32,138 nucleotides of DNA, from positions 1-32,138 of IMG/VR virus record IMGVR_UViG_3300028394_000215; one strand, given 5' to 3'. The notes beneath the pieces are model-generated. The model saw only the letters and a program-made list of their open reading frames with translations. It searched no databases and was not told where the DNA came from. The position numbers and the translations under genes are program-made. Position 1 is the stretch's first letter; the number at the start of each line of letters is the position of its first letter. This DNA is from a virus. Below, piece after piece: positions 21,070 to 28,893 of the stretch.

Positions 21070-21357
21070 ATGAAACCACTCCATTTGATGTGCTTTGGCA
21101 TGACCTGGGGGGTTGCCTTGTTGCTAGGGGCTCTATATCAAGGCTTTATAAAATGCCAGAAAAGGCAAAACCGACCCCTTGATTTTAAGGCACTTACACA
21201 AGGAAGTGGCACTTACAGAAGCGTGGTTGTTGATAATACCCATACTTATGACTTAAAAAGTAATAGGTTCTGTAAGTTGTTGTCAATAAAAAACATAGAT
21301 AACTTTTTACAGGTCATTTTTTCAGGTGGCAGGTTCCGAGCCACGATCATTTTGTGA
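21070..21357 (+). CDS. Doubtful membrane-anchored ORF
   Basis: This is a 95-residue ORF. The first 35 residues look like a real protein with one membrane helix (LMCFGMTWGVALLLGALY) and a basic stretch (KCQKRQNRP). From about residue 50 the sequence loses protein-like character and covers the ACTTACA repeats and A/T-rich DNA. A short real gene with a decayed end, or no gene, is equally possible. Confidence 0.3.
   Translation: MKPLHLMCFGMTWGVALLLGALYQGFIKCQKRQNRPLDFKALTQGSGTYRSVVVDNTHTYDLKSNRFCKLLSIKNIDNFLQVIFSGGRFRATIIL
21189..21277 (+). repeat. ACTTACA direct and inverted repeats
   Basis: GGCACTTACA occurs twice in direct orientation (21189-21198 and 21208-21217, 19 bases apart). The second copy, ACTTACAG (21211-21218), has a perfect 8-base inverted partner CTGTAAGT at 21270-21277. 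A weaker TTTACAGG follows near 21306. This looks like an operator or protein-binding array. Confidence 0.5.
21326..21344 (+). other. GTGGC/GCCAC hairpin
   Basis: A 5-bp stem surrounds a 9-base loop (AGGTTCCGA). There is no terminator T-run. The loop recalls a tRNA T-loop, but the stem and flanks do not form a tRNA. Confidence 0.3.
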
Positions 21358-21404
21358 GAGTTTCTTAAAAAAGCATATTGTAAAAAACTGATATAAAAAG
21401 ATTT

Positions 21405-21884
21405 ATGAATAAAGAACAAAAATACCCAATGCTAGTTCAGAAAAAAATCTCTGAACTTTTGCCAGCCTCATACAATCCCAGAAAAATTTCCTCAGATGCC
21501 CTGGGCAGATTAACCAAATCTTTGCATGAGTTGGGGAATCTCCAGCCCATTACCTGGAATGCAAAAACAGGCAGGGTTGTTGGAGGACATCAAAGGCTCA
21601 AATGTTATATGGCCATGGGAGTGGATGTTGTGGATGTCTGGGCAGTGTGGCTGGATGAGCAAAAAGAAAAGACAGCAAACATTGCACTGAATAAATTGAG
21701 TGGTGAGTTTGACCTGCCACAACTCAAAGACCTAATTGAGGAGTTAGACACTGGAGAAGTTGATTTAGACATTACAGGGTTTGGTGCTGATGAATTGGCA
21801 GAACTAATGGAACAAACAGCCCCAGAGGATGAGGGCAAAAAAGAAGATGGTGAGAAATGCCAAGCCTGTGGCAAGCCTTTGTGA
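21405..21884 (+). CDS. ParB-like nuclease-domain protein
   Basis: In this 159-residue protein, residues 10-100 form a ParB/Srx-type domain: YNPRK (23-27), LQPITWN, and GRVVGGHQRL (56-65, the G-x-x-R motif), then NKLSGEFD (96-103). GFGADELAELM (residues about 125-135) is the usual linker to a DNA methylase in this family, but here the methylase is absent. The protein instead ends with a small CQACG Cys pair. It may act as DNA-binding or NTP-dependent factor near packaging. The leader is A/T-rich without an SD site. Confidence 0.7.
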   Translation: MNKEQKYPMLVQKKISELLPASYNPRKISSDALGRLTKSLHELGNLQPITWNAKTGRVVGGHQRLKCYMAMGVDVVDVWAVWLDEQKEKTANIALNKLSGEFDLPQLKDLIEELDTGEVDLDITGFGADELAELMEQTAPEDEGKKEDGEKCQACGKPL

Positions 21885-21920
21885 TGAATGAAGATTACCC
21901 TTCAGCAGTTAAATTAGTTT

Positions 21921-22529
21921 ATGATAAGTCAAAAAGAGCTTTGCCAGAAATGGGGCTACAGCCCAGGGCAGGTTTCAAGAATGGTCAAAAGGGGAATGCC
22001 CCTGGAATCAGAAGCTTCAGCCATGAGATGGAGGCTGGAGAATATGAAGATGCCAAAGAAGCACGCCATTCCAATGGAGCCAGCCAAAGAGAACCAGGAA
22101 GAACCAGAGTCAGCAGGTTTTTCTGATGAGGATATATCAGCAACAACAAGCCTGGGCAGAGTTCTTAGGGCAGAAAGAATTGAACTATCAGCGGCCAGGA
22201 AGGTTGGGAAAGCCCTTAAAACAGACAACATCTTCCACATCAAAGCCGCAATCCATGCCCACAATGAAGCAAGGAAAGGATATGAAGATGCCAGGAGATG
22301 CCATGAAGAAGAAAAGACTAGGCTTCGACAAACACTTTCGGCAGACGAAGTTCAAGAAACTCTTTCTAAGTTCCTCTCTCAAATCCGTTCACTACTGGAT
22401 GCTATGCCATCGTCAGTCGCAACCAGGGCAAACCCAAGCGACCCAGAATGTTCCAAAAAAGCAATCCAAGATGCAGTAGATCAATTGATGCTTACAATCC
22501 AAAAAACAGAAGATGAGGCATTCAAATGA
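21921..22529 (+). CDS. Terminase small subunit (Nu1-like)
   Basis: In this 202-residue protein, residues 1-45 (MISQKELCQKWGYSPGQVSRMVKRGMPLES...MRWRLEN) form a Nu1-type winged helix used to bind cos or pac sites. The remainder is a long helical region (EARKGYEDARRCHEEEKTRL), suited to oligomerisation and contact with the large subunit. It lies 0.4 kb upstream of the large terminase. An in-frame TAG just upstream fixes the start at ATG 21921. Confidence 0.65.
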   Translation: MISQKELCQKWGYSPGQVSRMVKRGMPLESEASAMRWRLENMKMPKKHAIPMEPAKENQEEPESAGFSDEDISATTSLGRVLRAERIELSAARKVGKALKTDNIFHIKAAIHAHNEARKGYEDARRCHEEEKTRLRQTLSADEVQETLSKFLSQIRSLLDAMPSSVATRANPSDPECSKKAIQDAVDQLMLTIQKTEDEAFK

Positions 22530-22600
22530 ATGAATGCTTTATTGTTCTGCTGGTGGCAATCGCAATCCTTGGAATAGTGCTTCCATACTTTGACCGATGA
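22526..22600 (+). CDS. 24-residue membrane peptide
   Basis: This is a complete tiny ORF with ATGA overlaps to both the small terminase gene and the HNH gene. The product (MNECFIVLLVAIAILGIVLPYFDR) is one membrane helix. The precise double overlap argues that it is real. Function is unknown. Confidence 0.45.
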   Translation: MNECFIVLLVAIAILGIVLPYFDR

Positions 22601-22902
22601 AACGCTCTCCACTTAAACGCAAAACCCCTCTCAAGCGAGGTGGGAAACTACGCCGAGTATCTGCAAAGAGAAAAGGCCAGAACGAAGTCTATAAAGATGT
22701 GCGAGAGAAGTTTCTAACCAACAACCCAGTCTGCCAAGTGTGCCGTTGCAAGATGACGAGCCAAGTTCATCATAGGCGAGGAAGGTTCGGGGATAGGCTA
22801 AATGAGGTTGAGTTTTTCTTGGCGGTGTGCTTCGAGTGCCATCATAAAATCCATCATAATCCAGCTTGGGCGTATGCAAAAGATTATTTGGTCAAGAGAT
22901 GA
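22597..22902 (+). CDS. HNH-type endonuclease near packaging genes
   Basis: This 101-residue protein has a very basic N-terminus (MKRSPLKRKTPLKRGGKLRR), then CQVC, QVHHRRGRFGDRLN, FLAVCFECHHKIHHNP. The CxxC...HH...CxxC(H) pattern is that of the HNH nucleases next to phage terminases, which assist DNA cleavage in packaging. Codon use is richer in CGC/CGA than in its neighbours, perhaps recent gain. It is coupled by ATGA to the 24-residue peptide; the large terminase follows. Confidence 0.75.
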   Translation: MKRSPLKRKTPLKRGGKLRRVSAKRKGQNEVYKDVREKFLTNNPVCQVCRCKMTSQVHHRRGRFGDRLNEVEFFLAVCFECHHKIHHNPAWAYAKDYLVKR

Positions 22903-24681
22903 ATGAAGCTTGTACCCTTCATGAAAAGCTTCTTGATTCCCAAGAAGCAATTATCAATTTCAGAATGGTGTGAGCAGAGCTTGGTTCTTTCACCAAGAAT
23001 CACAAACATTCCAGGCCCGTATAGCACAAATCTTACTCCCTATGTGAGGGAGCCCCTGGAGGCTTTTGGGAATGATTCTGTTAGGAGAATTACTCTGGTG
23101 TGGGGAGCCCAGACATCCAAGACAACCACAATTCTTGCAGGGCTTTCCTACAGGCTGGCAGTTGAACCATGCCCAGCACTTTGGGTAATGCCATCTGAAG
23201 CACTGGCAAGATCATTCTCAGAAACCAGGTGGTTGCCAATGGTGGACGATTGCCCAATTCTGGCAAAGGAAAAGCCAGAGAATACAGATAAAATAAAGAT
23301 ACTCGAACAGCACTTTAGAAAAATGAGCCTTTGGTTTGTGGGCTCAAACAGCCCAGCCAATCTTTCCTCCAGATCAGTTTCACTTTTGATGCTCGATGAG
23401 GTTGATAAATTTTCTGATGGCACAAATTCAAAAGAGGCTGGAGCATTGCAGTTGGCAGAAGCCAGAGTTGCAACATATCCAAACCATTTTGTTGTTTCCA
23501 CCAGCACACCAACCACAGCAGATTCAATCATCTGGGCAGAGTGGCAGAAGGGAGACATGAGATTCTTCTTTGTTCCATGCCCCCATTGTGGACACAAACA
23601 AAAGCTTATTTGGGAGAGGGTGAAGTGGGATGAAAAGGCAAAGCTTGAAGATGGAGTGTATGACTTTGGGATTGTGAAAAATTCAGCCTACTATGAATGT
23701 GAAAACTGCCAGAAGCCAATTAGGGATGGACACAAAACAATGATGTTGAGGCAGGGTGAGTGGAGACCAACCAACCCCAAGGGTGAGCCAGGCAGAAGGT
23801 CATATCATTTGAATGGCCTATACCCACCGTGGGTAACCTTTGGAAGCCTGGCAGTTAAATTCCTACAGGACAAGCACAGCGGAATCATAGGGCTACAGGA
23901 CTTTGTGAACAGGGTTCTTGCAGAACCATGGATGGAGCATGACCAGGAGAGGATAGAGATTATACCAGGCAAATATAAACTTGGTGAAGTGAACATGGGT
24001 GAGAAGCTTGTCATGGCCTGTGACATTCAAGAGGCCGGCGGCTTCCATGCCTGGTGTGTTGTGAGGGCTTGGGACATGGACGGGAAAAGCAGATTGGTGT
24101 GGGCTGGGAGGCTTGAAACCTGGGGAGACATCAAGGCCAAGGCAGATGAGTTTAATGTTGAGCCTAAAGCAACCTTTATTGATTCTGGTGACCAAACCCG
24201 TGATGTTTATTTGCATTGTTGCCAATGGGGTTTTATTGCCCTGGTTGGTTCAGACAAATCAAGCTTCTCAGAGATTGTTGGGGAGCAGAGAGTTCAAAGA
24301 CCATTTGCCAGGATTGCAAATGGAGACCCATTCAGTGGAAAGAATGTTGGCTCCAGGGAGGGCTGGAAATGGAAGCTTTGCCCAGTTTGGAGATGGTCAA
24401 ACCCAGCCATTAAAGACATCCTCTCCAACCTTTTGAAAACTGATGGATTTATTGCAGAAGATACACCAGAGGTTTGGAAGGTTCACATTTCATCTGAAAC
24501 AAAGGTGGAGGTTAGGAATCCCATGACGGGCAGAACCAGGAGGGTGTGGAAGCAGATAGGCAAGCACAACCACTTACTTGATTGTGAGTGCATGGCCATT
24601 GTGGGTGCGGCTTTGCATAAGAGGCTGAAGATCATGCCCGCAGGCTTGACAGAGGAGATTGAGAATAATGGCGAAGGGTGA
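22903..24681 (+). CDS. Terminase large subunit (GpA type)
   Basis: This 592-residue ATPase-nuclease has IPGPYSTNLTPYVREPLEAF early (typical of lambda gpA-like terminases), Walker A-like GAQTSKTT (68-75) and Walker B LLMLDEVDKF (161-170). STSTPT near 210 is the coupling motif. A zinc finger at about 225-275 (CPHCG...CENC) matches the GpA family. The C-terminal nuclease region has MACDIQEAGGFH and FIDSGDQT. It moves DNA into the capsid with ATP and cuts it. The 3' end carries the TTGACA for the next gene. Confidence 0.9.
   Translation: MKLVPFMKSFLIPKKQLSISEWCEQSLVLSPRITNIPGPYSTNLTPYVREPLEAFGNDSVRRITLVWGAQTSKTTTILAGLSYRLAVEPCPALWVMPSEALARSFSETRWLPMVDDCPILAKEKPENTDKIKILEQHFRKMSLWFVGSNSPANLSSRSVSLLMLDEVDKFSDGTNSKEAGALQLAEARVATYPNHFVVSTSTPTTADSIIWAEWQKGDMRFFFVPCPHCGHKQKLIWERVKWDEKAKLEDGVYDFGIVKNSAYYECENCQKPIRDGHKTMMLRQGEWRPTNPKGEPGRRSYHLNGLYPPWVTFGSLAVKFLQDKHSGIIGLQDFVNRVLAEPWMEHDQERIEIIPGKYKLGEVNMGEKLVMACDIQEAGGFHAWCVVRAWDMDGKSRLVWAGRLETWGDIKAKADEFNVEPKATFIDSGDQTRDVYLHCCQWGFIALVGSDKSSFSEIVGEQRVQRPFARIANGDPFSGKNVGSREGWKWKLCPVWRWSNPAIKDILSNLLKTDGFIAEDTPEVWKVHISSETKVEVRNPMTGRTRRVWKQIGKHNHLLDCECMAIVGAALHKRLKIMPAGLTEEIENNGEG
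24646..24651 (+). promoter_or_regulatory. TTGACA element before the gpW-like gene
   Basis: TTGACA lies inside the end of the large terminase gene and ends 16 bases before ATG 24668. GAGGAG is in the spacer. A copy inside coding sequence at the right spacing argues for function. Confidence 0.5.
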
Positions 24682-24904
24682 TTTCATTGGCTTACCCATC
24701 GCCACCTTAAATTCCCTGCGTGACAAGTATGTTTCATGTCTAGAGGCAATTGCGGTGGCTGGTGCAAGTTATTCAATTGCTGGAAGATCATTCAGCAGGG
24801 CAAACCTGTCTGAGGTTAGAGAAATTATTGCTGAATTGACTCTTGCCATTCAGTCTGCATCTGGCACAAGAATTAGAACCACCTATGCAAAATTCGGCCC
24901 ATGA
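24668..24904 (+). CDS. gpW-like head-tail joining protein
   Basis: This 78-residue protein has SLRDKYVSCLEAIAVAGASYSIAGRSFSRANLSEVREIIAELTLAIQSAS, like lambda gpW: helix, beta turn with G-R-x-x-(S/T), helix. gpW plugs the capsid portal and joins the tail. In the GpA-type phages it lies between terminase and portal, as here. It overlaps both neighbours, and the start is supported by TTGACA at the usual spacing. Confidence 0.7.
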   Translation: MAKGDFIGLPIATLNSLRDKYVSCLEAIAVAGASYSIAGRSFSRANLSEVREIIAELTLAIQSASGTRIRTTYAKFGP

Positions 24905-27900
24905 AGCTTAAACAAACATTCCTGGATAAGCTTGTTTCATTTGTAAATCCCCAGGCTGGGGTTCAAAGGCTGATGGCAAAAAAAGCCCTTACCAAGTTTG
25001 AATATGATGCAGTAAAATACACTAGGGAAAGACGCGGTCCGAGCAATCTATCTGGTGCAGAGGACTTTAGATCAAATTATGATCGTGTAGAGTTGATGAA
25101 GAGGGCAAGAGACCTGGCAGAAAACAATGGTCTGGTTCGCTCCATATTGATGAAGTTTGCAAGCCATGTTGCATCAAACATTACATACCAATCCAGGACA
25201 GATAACCCCAAGGCCAACACAGAGATTGAGGCATACTGGAATGAATGGTTTGATAATTGTGACCTATCAACCAGGCACACAGGCTCAACCCTTATGCAAG
25301 TTGCAACCATGTCCATGCTCCGTGATGGCGATTTTCTTTTTGTATTGGTCAGAGATAAGAATGGAGACTTAAAACTCCAGGGTATTGAATCTGATAGACT
25401 CGGTGACCCATACAAAACTTATACAAGCCTAGAGCTTATTGGTGGCATTCATATTGATAGGGACACTGGCGCCCCCACTGCTTATGATATTTACAATCGT
25501 AGCATTGGGGATTTCTATTCCTACCAAGTAACCATTTCAGCCAGCCAGGCATTCCACTATTTTGACCCACTCAGAATTGACCAATACAGGGGCGTGTCTG
25601 CTTTCCACACTGCCATCAATGATGCCACTGATATTTATGACATTGTGAATTTTGAGAAGCTGGCCGCCAAGGTTGCCAGTTCCCAGAGTGCAGTTGTGAA
25701 GAGGTCAAACAACAACGCCTCCGACCTTAGTGCCTTAACCACAGAGGAAAACTTTGATAACCAACAAATCAAGCTAGAATCAATGGAATCTGGCAAGGTT
25801 AGCTATTTGGAGCCAGGAGAGGACATCATTTTCCCAGACGGCCCCAGCAGACCCAGTGGAGCCTTTGCAGAGTTTCATAAAATCTTATTGAGAAATATCT
25901 GCATGGGACTTGGAATCCCCTACTCCTTTGCTGTCGACCCATCTGCCATGTCCGGCCCCACAGCCAGGCTTGAAATGCAACAGGCTGGAAGAACTTTTAA
26001 CAGATACCAGAAGCTACTTAATGATAAGGTTCTGAATCCAATCAAGAACATTGTTATTGCTGATGGTGTAGCCAGGGGAATGATCAGTGGCAATGGAGCC
26101 AAAACAACCAAGGGCATTTTCAATTTTGGAGCCAATGTTTCTATCGACCTCGGACGGGAATCTATGGCAAACATTGCAGAGTTTAAGGCTGGACTGACCA
26201 CAGCAAGCTCAATCTATGCAGAGAAGGGGCTGGATGTTGAAGCGGCCTTTAGGGCAAGAGCCATTGAGACCAAGATGATTCAAGACCTGGCAAAGGAATA
26301 TGGAGTTCCAGCCCAAGCGGTTTCTGAAATTCTTTTGCCCACAGGCCAGCCAGCACAGGCAGGGCAACCAGGACAAACAACCCAAGACGGCCAGCAGGTG
26401 GAAGGCCAAGAGGATGTTATTGGGCAAAGCCTCAATGGAGCCCAGGTTGCTTCCCTCATCAATGTCATCAATGCAGTGGCGGCTGGTGCATTGTCCAAGG
26501 AGGGTGCAGTTTCAGTTATCACGGCCGCCTTCCCAACCATTTCAAGGGAACAGGCCATTGGCATTGTTGCTGGTGTGCAGTCTGGAAAAATCATTCCAAC
26601 CACAGAAAAAGAAAAGCAAGCCGCCCAAGATGGACAACAGGATGAAGGCCGGGGTGGGGCTCCAGTTCCAGCAACACCTAAAGCCCCAGTTGCACCTACA
26701 GGCTTAGAGGAGTTGAAGTGCCCACTACCAACTCAAGATGTAAAACTCAATCTTGAGAATAGACAGACAGCAGTTGATAAGGCCAATTACGGCCCAGCAA
26801 ATCCTAACGAACCCAATGAGAGCTACTGGAAAGCCAAGGCCAATGAGTTCCAGGGTGATGTTGCAACTGCAAAGAAAATGCTCTGTGGCAATTGCGCCGC
26901 ATTCAACCAAACCAGCAAACTACTGGGTTGCATCAAAAATGGAATTGGTGAAGATGCCAATGAAGTAGCACTGGGTGGGAACCTTGGATATTGTGAAATT
27001 TTTGATTTTAAATGTGCGGCCAAAAGAACCTGCGATGCCTGGATTGTTGGCGGCCCGATGACAGATAAAAAAAAACAAGCTGAACAAGCCCTATCAAGCC
27101 TAAGCCAACAAGAGCTTAAAATGCTCATTGCTGGAATGATGGGTGGCATTGAGTTGGGCAAGTATGATGGGATTGATTTTACACCACCAGAAGGAGCCAG
27201 GGAGTCGGCCAAGAGGGCTTTGGATGTAAGGGAAGAGAAACCAGCCAGCCAAAAGGGAATGACGCCTGTGGGCATTGCCAGGGCTAGGGATTTGATCAAT
27301 GGGGTTAAGTTCTCTCCAGACACCGTCCGCAGAATGAAGGCATTCTTTGATCGCCATGAAGTCGATAAGAAGGGTGAAACTTGGGATGAGCAGGGTAAGG
27401 GCTGGCAAGCCTGGAATGGGTGGGGTGGTGATGCTGGCTATTCCTGGGCAAAGAAAGTTGTTGGCCAGATGGAGTCAAGAGACAAGAACCTTTCAGAACC
27501 AAAAGATGAAACTGAATTTGCTGACGACAAAGAGATTCTAAACCCATGCGGGATGAAGGACGATGGAACTTTTGATGATAAGAATACCTGTTCTTCTGGC
27601 TATGGAAGGCCAAAGCTTGTTGGTGGATATAGCCCCAAGAGACCAGGGGGCAAAATCATTGCAAAGCCAGCCCCTCCAGCACCCAAGCCACCCGCTCCTC
27701 CTCCGCCTCCTCCTCCTTCTGCACCCACAGGCAAAACCCCTCCACCCCCATCTAAAACTCCTTCACAAGAAAAAGAAGGAAGAAATACATCTGTTAAGAA
27801 AAAGAAGGCTGTTGAAAAGGTTGAGAATGAACTTCTAAAAATGGGCATTAAATATGTTGATTTGCCAGATCATATTGACGCCGCAAAACTTATACAAAAA

Positions 27901-28377
27901 GAAGTGGCCGACCTTCAGAAGGCTGGATATGGAACACCTAAAAGCCTTGGCAGAGGAATGCTTATGGGCAGTTCGGTTGCCTGGGCAACAGGCAGAAGCA
28001 ATTATCAAGAGGTTGAATTTAATCATGCTAAAGGTGCAAGATATAGACAGATTACAGAGTTTTCTGATTCCATCGAGCTTTCAGTTAAATCTGGCCATTG
28101 GGCTTCTCCAAGCGTTGTTGCACATGAGCACGGGCATTCACTCCATGGACAAATAATTGGCAGAGATGGGTTTCAAAACATTTGGACATGGAGCAAGTTA
28201 CCCAAAGAGCAACGAGCCAGGATTAGGCCATTGGCGGCCAAGGTAAGCAGATATGCCACCACAGACCCACTGGAATTTGTGGCTGAAACTTTTGCTGGAC
28301 ACACGGCTGGGAAAAGATATTCTAAGGATATATATGACGCCTACAACGAGCTCCGAGGGCCGAAGCTGAAATTCTAG
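24901..28377 (+). CDS. Portal protein fused to a metallopeptidase domain
   Basis: Residues 1-470 of this 1158-residue protein are a lambda-type portal (NGLVRSILMKFASHV; PYSFAVDPSAMSGPTARLEM). A Gln-rich hinge follows. Residues about 605-715 hold a Cys-rich region (C607, C662, C665, C677, C698, C705, C711). Residues 785-855 carry a small domain (GIARARDLINGVKFSPDTVR...WGGDAGYSWA). Residues 922-955 are a Pro-rich linker. Residues 960-1158 hold HEHGH (1075-1079), a HExxH zinc site, and E1125/E1129 as likely third ligand. The portal forms the DNA channel; the peptidase tail may act in head maturation or as a toxin. Ordinary portals are 500-600 residues. Confidence 0.8.
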   Translation: MKLKQTFLDKLVSFVNPQAGVQRLMAKKALTKFEYDAVKYTRERRGPSNLSGAEDFRSNYDRVELMKRARDLAENNGLVRSILMKFASHVASNITYQSRTDNPKANTEIEAYWNEWFDNCDLSTRHTGSTLMQVATMSMLRDGDFLFVLVRDKNGDLKLQGIESDRLGDPYKTYTSLELIGGIHIDRDTGAPTAYDIYNRSIGDFYSYQVTISASQAFHYFDPLRIDQYRGVSAFHTAINDATDIYDIVNFEKLAAKVASSQSAVVKRSNNNASDLSALTTEENFDNQQIKLESMESGKVSYLEPGEDIIFPDGPSRPSGAFAEFHKILLRNICMGLGIPYSFAVDPSAMSGPTARLEMQQAGRTFNRYQKLLNDKVLNPIKNIVIADGVARGMISGNGAKTTKGIFNFGANVSIDLGRESMANIAEFKAGLTTASSIYAEKGLDVEAAFRARAIETKMIQDLAKEYGVPAQAVSEILLPTGQPAQAGQPGQTTQDGQQVEGQEDVIGQSLNGAQVASLINVINAVAAGALSKEGAVSVITAAFPTISREQAIGIVAGVQSGKIIPTTEKEKQAAQDGQQDEGRGGAPVPATPKAPVAPTGLEELKCPLPTQDVKLNLENRQTAVDKANYGPANPNEPNESYWKAKANEFQGDVATAKKMLCGNCAAFNQTSKLLGCIKNGIGEDANEVALGGNLGYCEIFDFKCAAKRTCDAWIVGGPMTDKKKQAEQALSSLSQQELKMLIAGMMGGIELGKYDGIDFTPPEGARESAKRALDVREEKPASQKGMTPVGIARARDLINGVKFSPDTVRRMKAFFDRHEVDKKGETWDEQGKGWQAWNGWGGDAGYSWAKKVVGQMESRDKNLSEPKDETEFADDKEILNPCGMKDDGTFDDKNTCSSGYGRPKLVGGYSPKRPGGKIIAKPAPPAPKPPAPPPPPPPSAPTGKTPPPPSKTPSQEKEGRNTSVKKKKAVEKVENELLKMGIKYVDLPDHIDAAKLIQKEVADLQKAGYGTPKSLGRGMLMGSSVAWATGRSNYQEVEFNHAKGARYRQITEFSDSIELSVKSGHWASPSVVAHEHGHSLHGQIIGRDGFQNIWTWSKLPKEQRARIRPLAAKVSRYATTDPLEFVAETFAGHTAGKRYSKDIYDAYNELRGPKLKF

Positions 28378-28379
28378 TT

Positions 28380-28877
28380 ATGCTAATAACTGAACAAGAT
28401 TTTACTCCAGAATCCTACCAGGAGACTAAGGACTTATGGTGGAGAAGGCTCTTTGGTAGTGAGCCACCCAAAGAAAAGGAACTAGCCAGACCAGGTGCAA
28501 AGTCTGCCTCCCAGACTCCAGCCCCACCAAAGGAAAGAATCAAGGGTTCTGAACAGAACAAGCCTGGTTCAGCGGCTACAAAAAGCACTGGTGGCAAGAT
28601 TGAGATTGGAGAGGGTGCAGAGGAATCAATCAAGAACAAGCTGAAGGAATGGAAAGACAAGAACCCTGGCAAGAAAGCCCCATCCCTGGGAGCTCTAAAG
28701 AAGGTGTTCAGAAGGGGTGCTGGAGCCTACTCAACAAGCTTCAGACCAACCATTGGTGGTGGTAAGCCTAACTCCAGGAATGCCTGGGCATTGGCTAGGG
28801 TGAACAAGTTTCTGCTCATGGCAGGTGGTGGCAAGGTGAAAGCATCCTACCGCCAGGCTGACGGCGACCTGCTTTGA
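28380..28877 (+). CDS. Head-associated protein of unknown function
   Basis: This 165-residue basic protein follows the portal after two bases. The C-terminal 65 residues show a conserved phage pattern: GAYSTSFRPTIGGG, NAWALARVNKFL, KVKASYRQADGDLL. Such domains occur in portal or head operons and sometimes at portal C-termini. The N-terminal half is a disordered Pro/Lys/Glu linker. Its stop TGA is part of the TTGACA before the protease. Confidence 0.5.
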   Translation: MLITEQDFTPESYQETKDLWWRRLFGSEPPKEKELARPGAKSASQTPAPPKERIKGSEQNKPGSAATKSTGGKIEIGEGAEESIKNKLKEWKDKNPGKKAPSLGALKKVFRRGAGAYSTSFRPTIGGGKPNSRNAWALARVNKFLLMAGGGKVKASYRQADGDLL

Positions 28878-28879
28878 CA
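28874..28879 (+). promoter_or_regulatory. TTGACA element before the protease gene
   Basis: TTGACA overlaps the stop of the upstream gene and ends 14 bases before ATG 28894. The spacer has no Shine-Dalgarno site, and a short GGGC/GCCC hairpin spans the ATG. Confidence 0.5.
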
Positions 28880-28893
28880 TAACCTGGGCTTTT

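Larger units (their letters stand above)
20825..21404 (+). other. Largest poorly coding stretch; probable regulatory region
   Basis: Two parts are seen. Positions 20825-21000 are C/G-rich with runs such as CCCC and GGGGGG, and inverted repeats including TGCCC-AAGG-GGGCA (about 20866-20879) and the palindrome at 20949. Positions 21180-21404 are A/T-rich with long A and T runs, an ACTTACA repeat group, a GTGGC/GCCAC hairpin at 21326-21344 and AT-rich promoter-like DNA just before the ParB-like gene. Two weak ORFs are listed separately. Confidence 0.5.

Noticed and set aside
21326-21344. tRNA gene at the GTTCC loop
   Set aside because: The loop has a T-loop look, but the stem register is wrong and no acceptor or anticodon arm can be drawn.
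21857-22126. Frame overlapping the start of the small terminase gene
   Set aside because: It covers the same DNA as the Nu1-like helix-turn-helix but has no recognisable protein features; the 21921 frame continues for 202 residues.
23148-27323. Long minus-strand open frames, for example 23148-23597 and 26823-27323
   Set aside because: They lie opposite the large terminase and portal genes, have odd composition and no overlap logic, and would be the only minus-strand genes.
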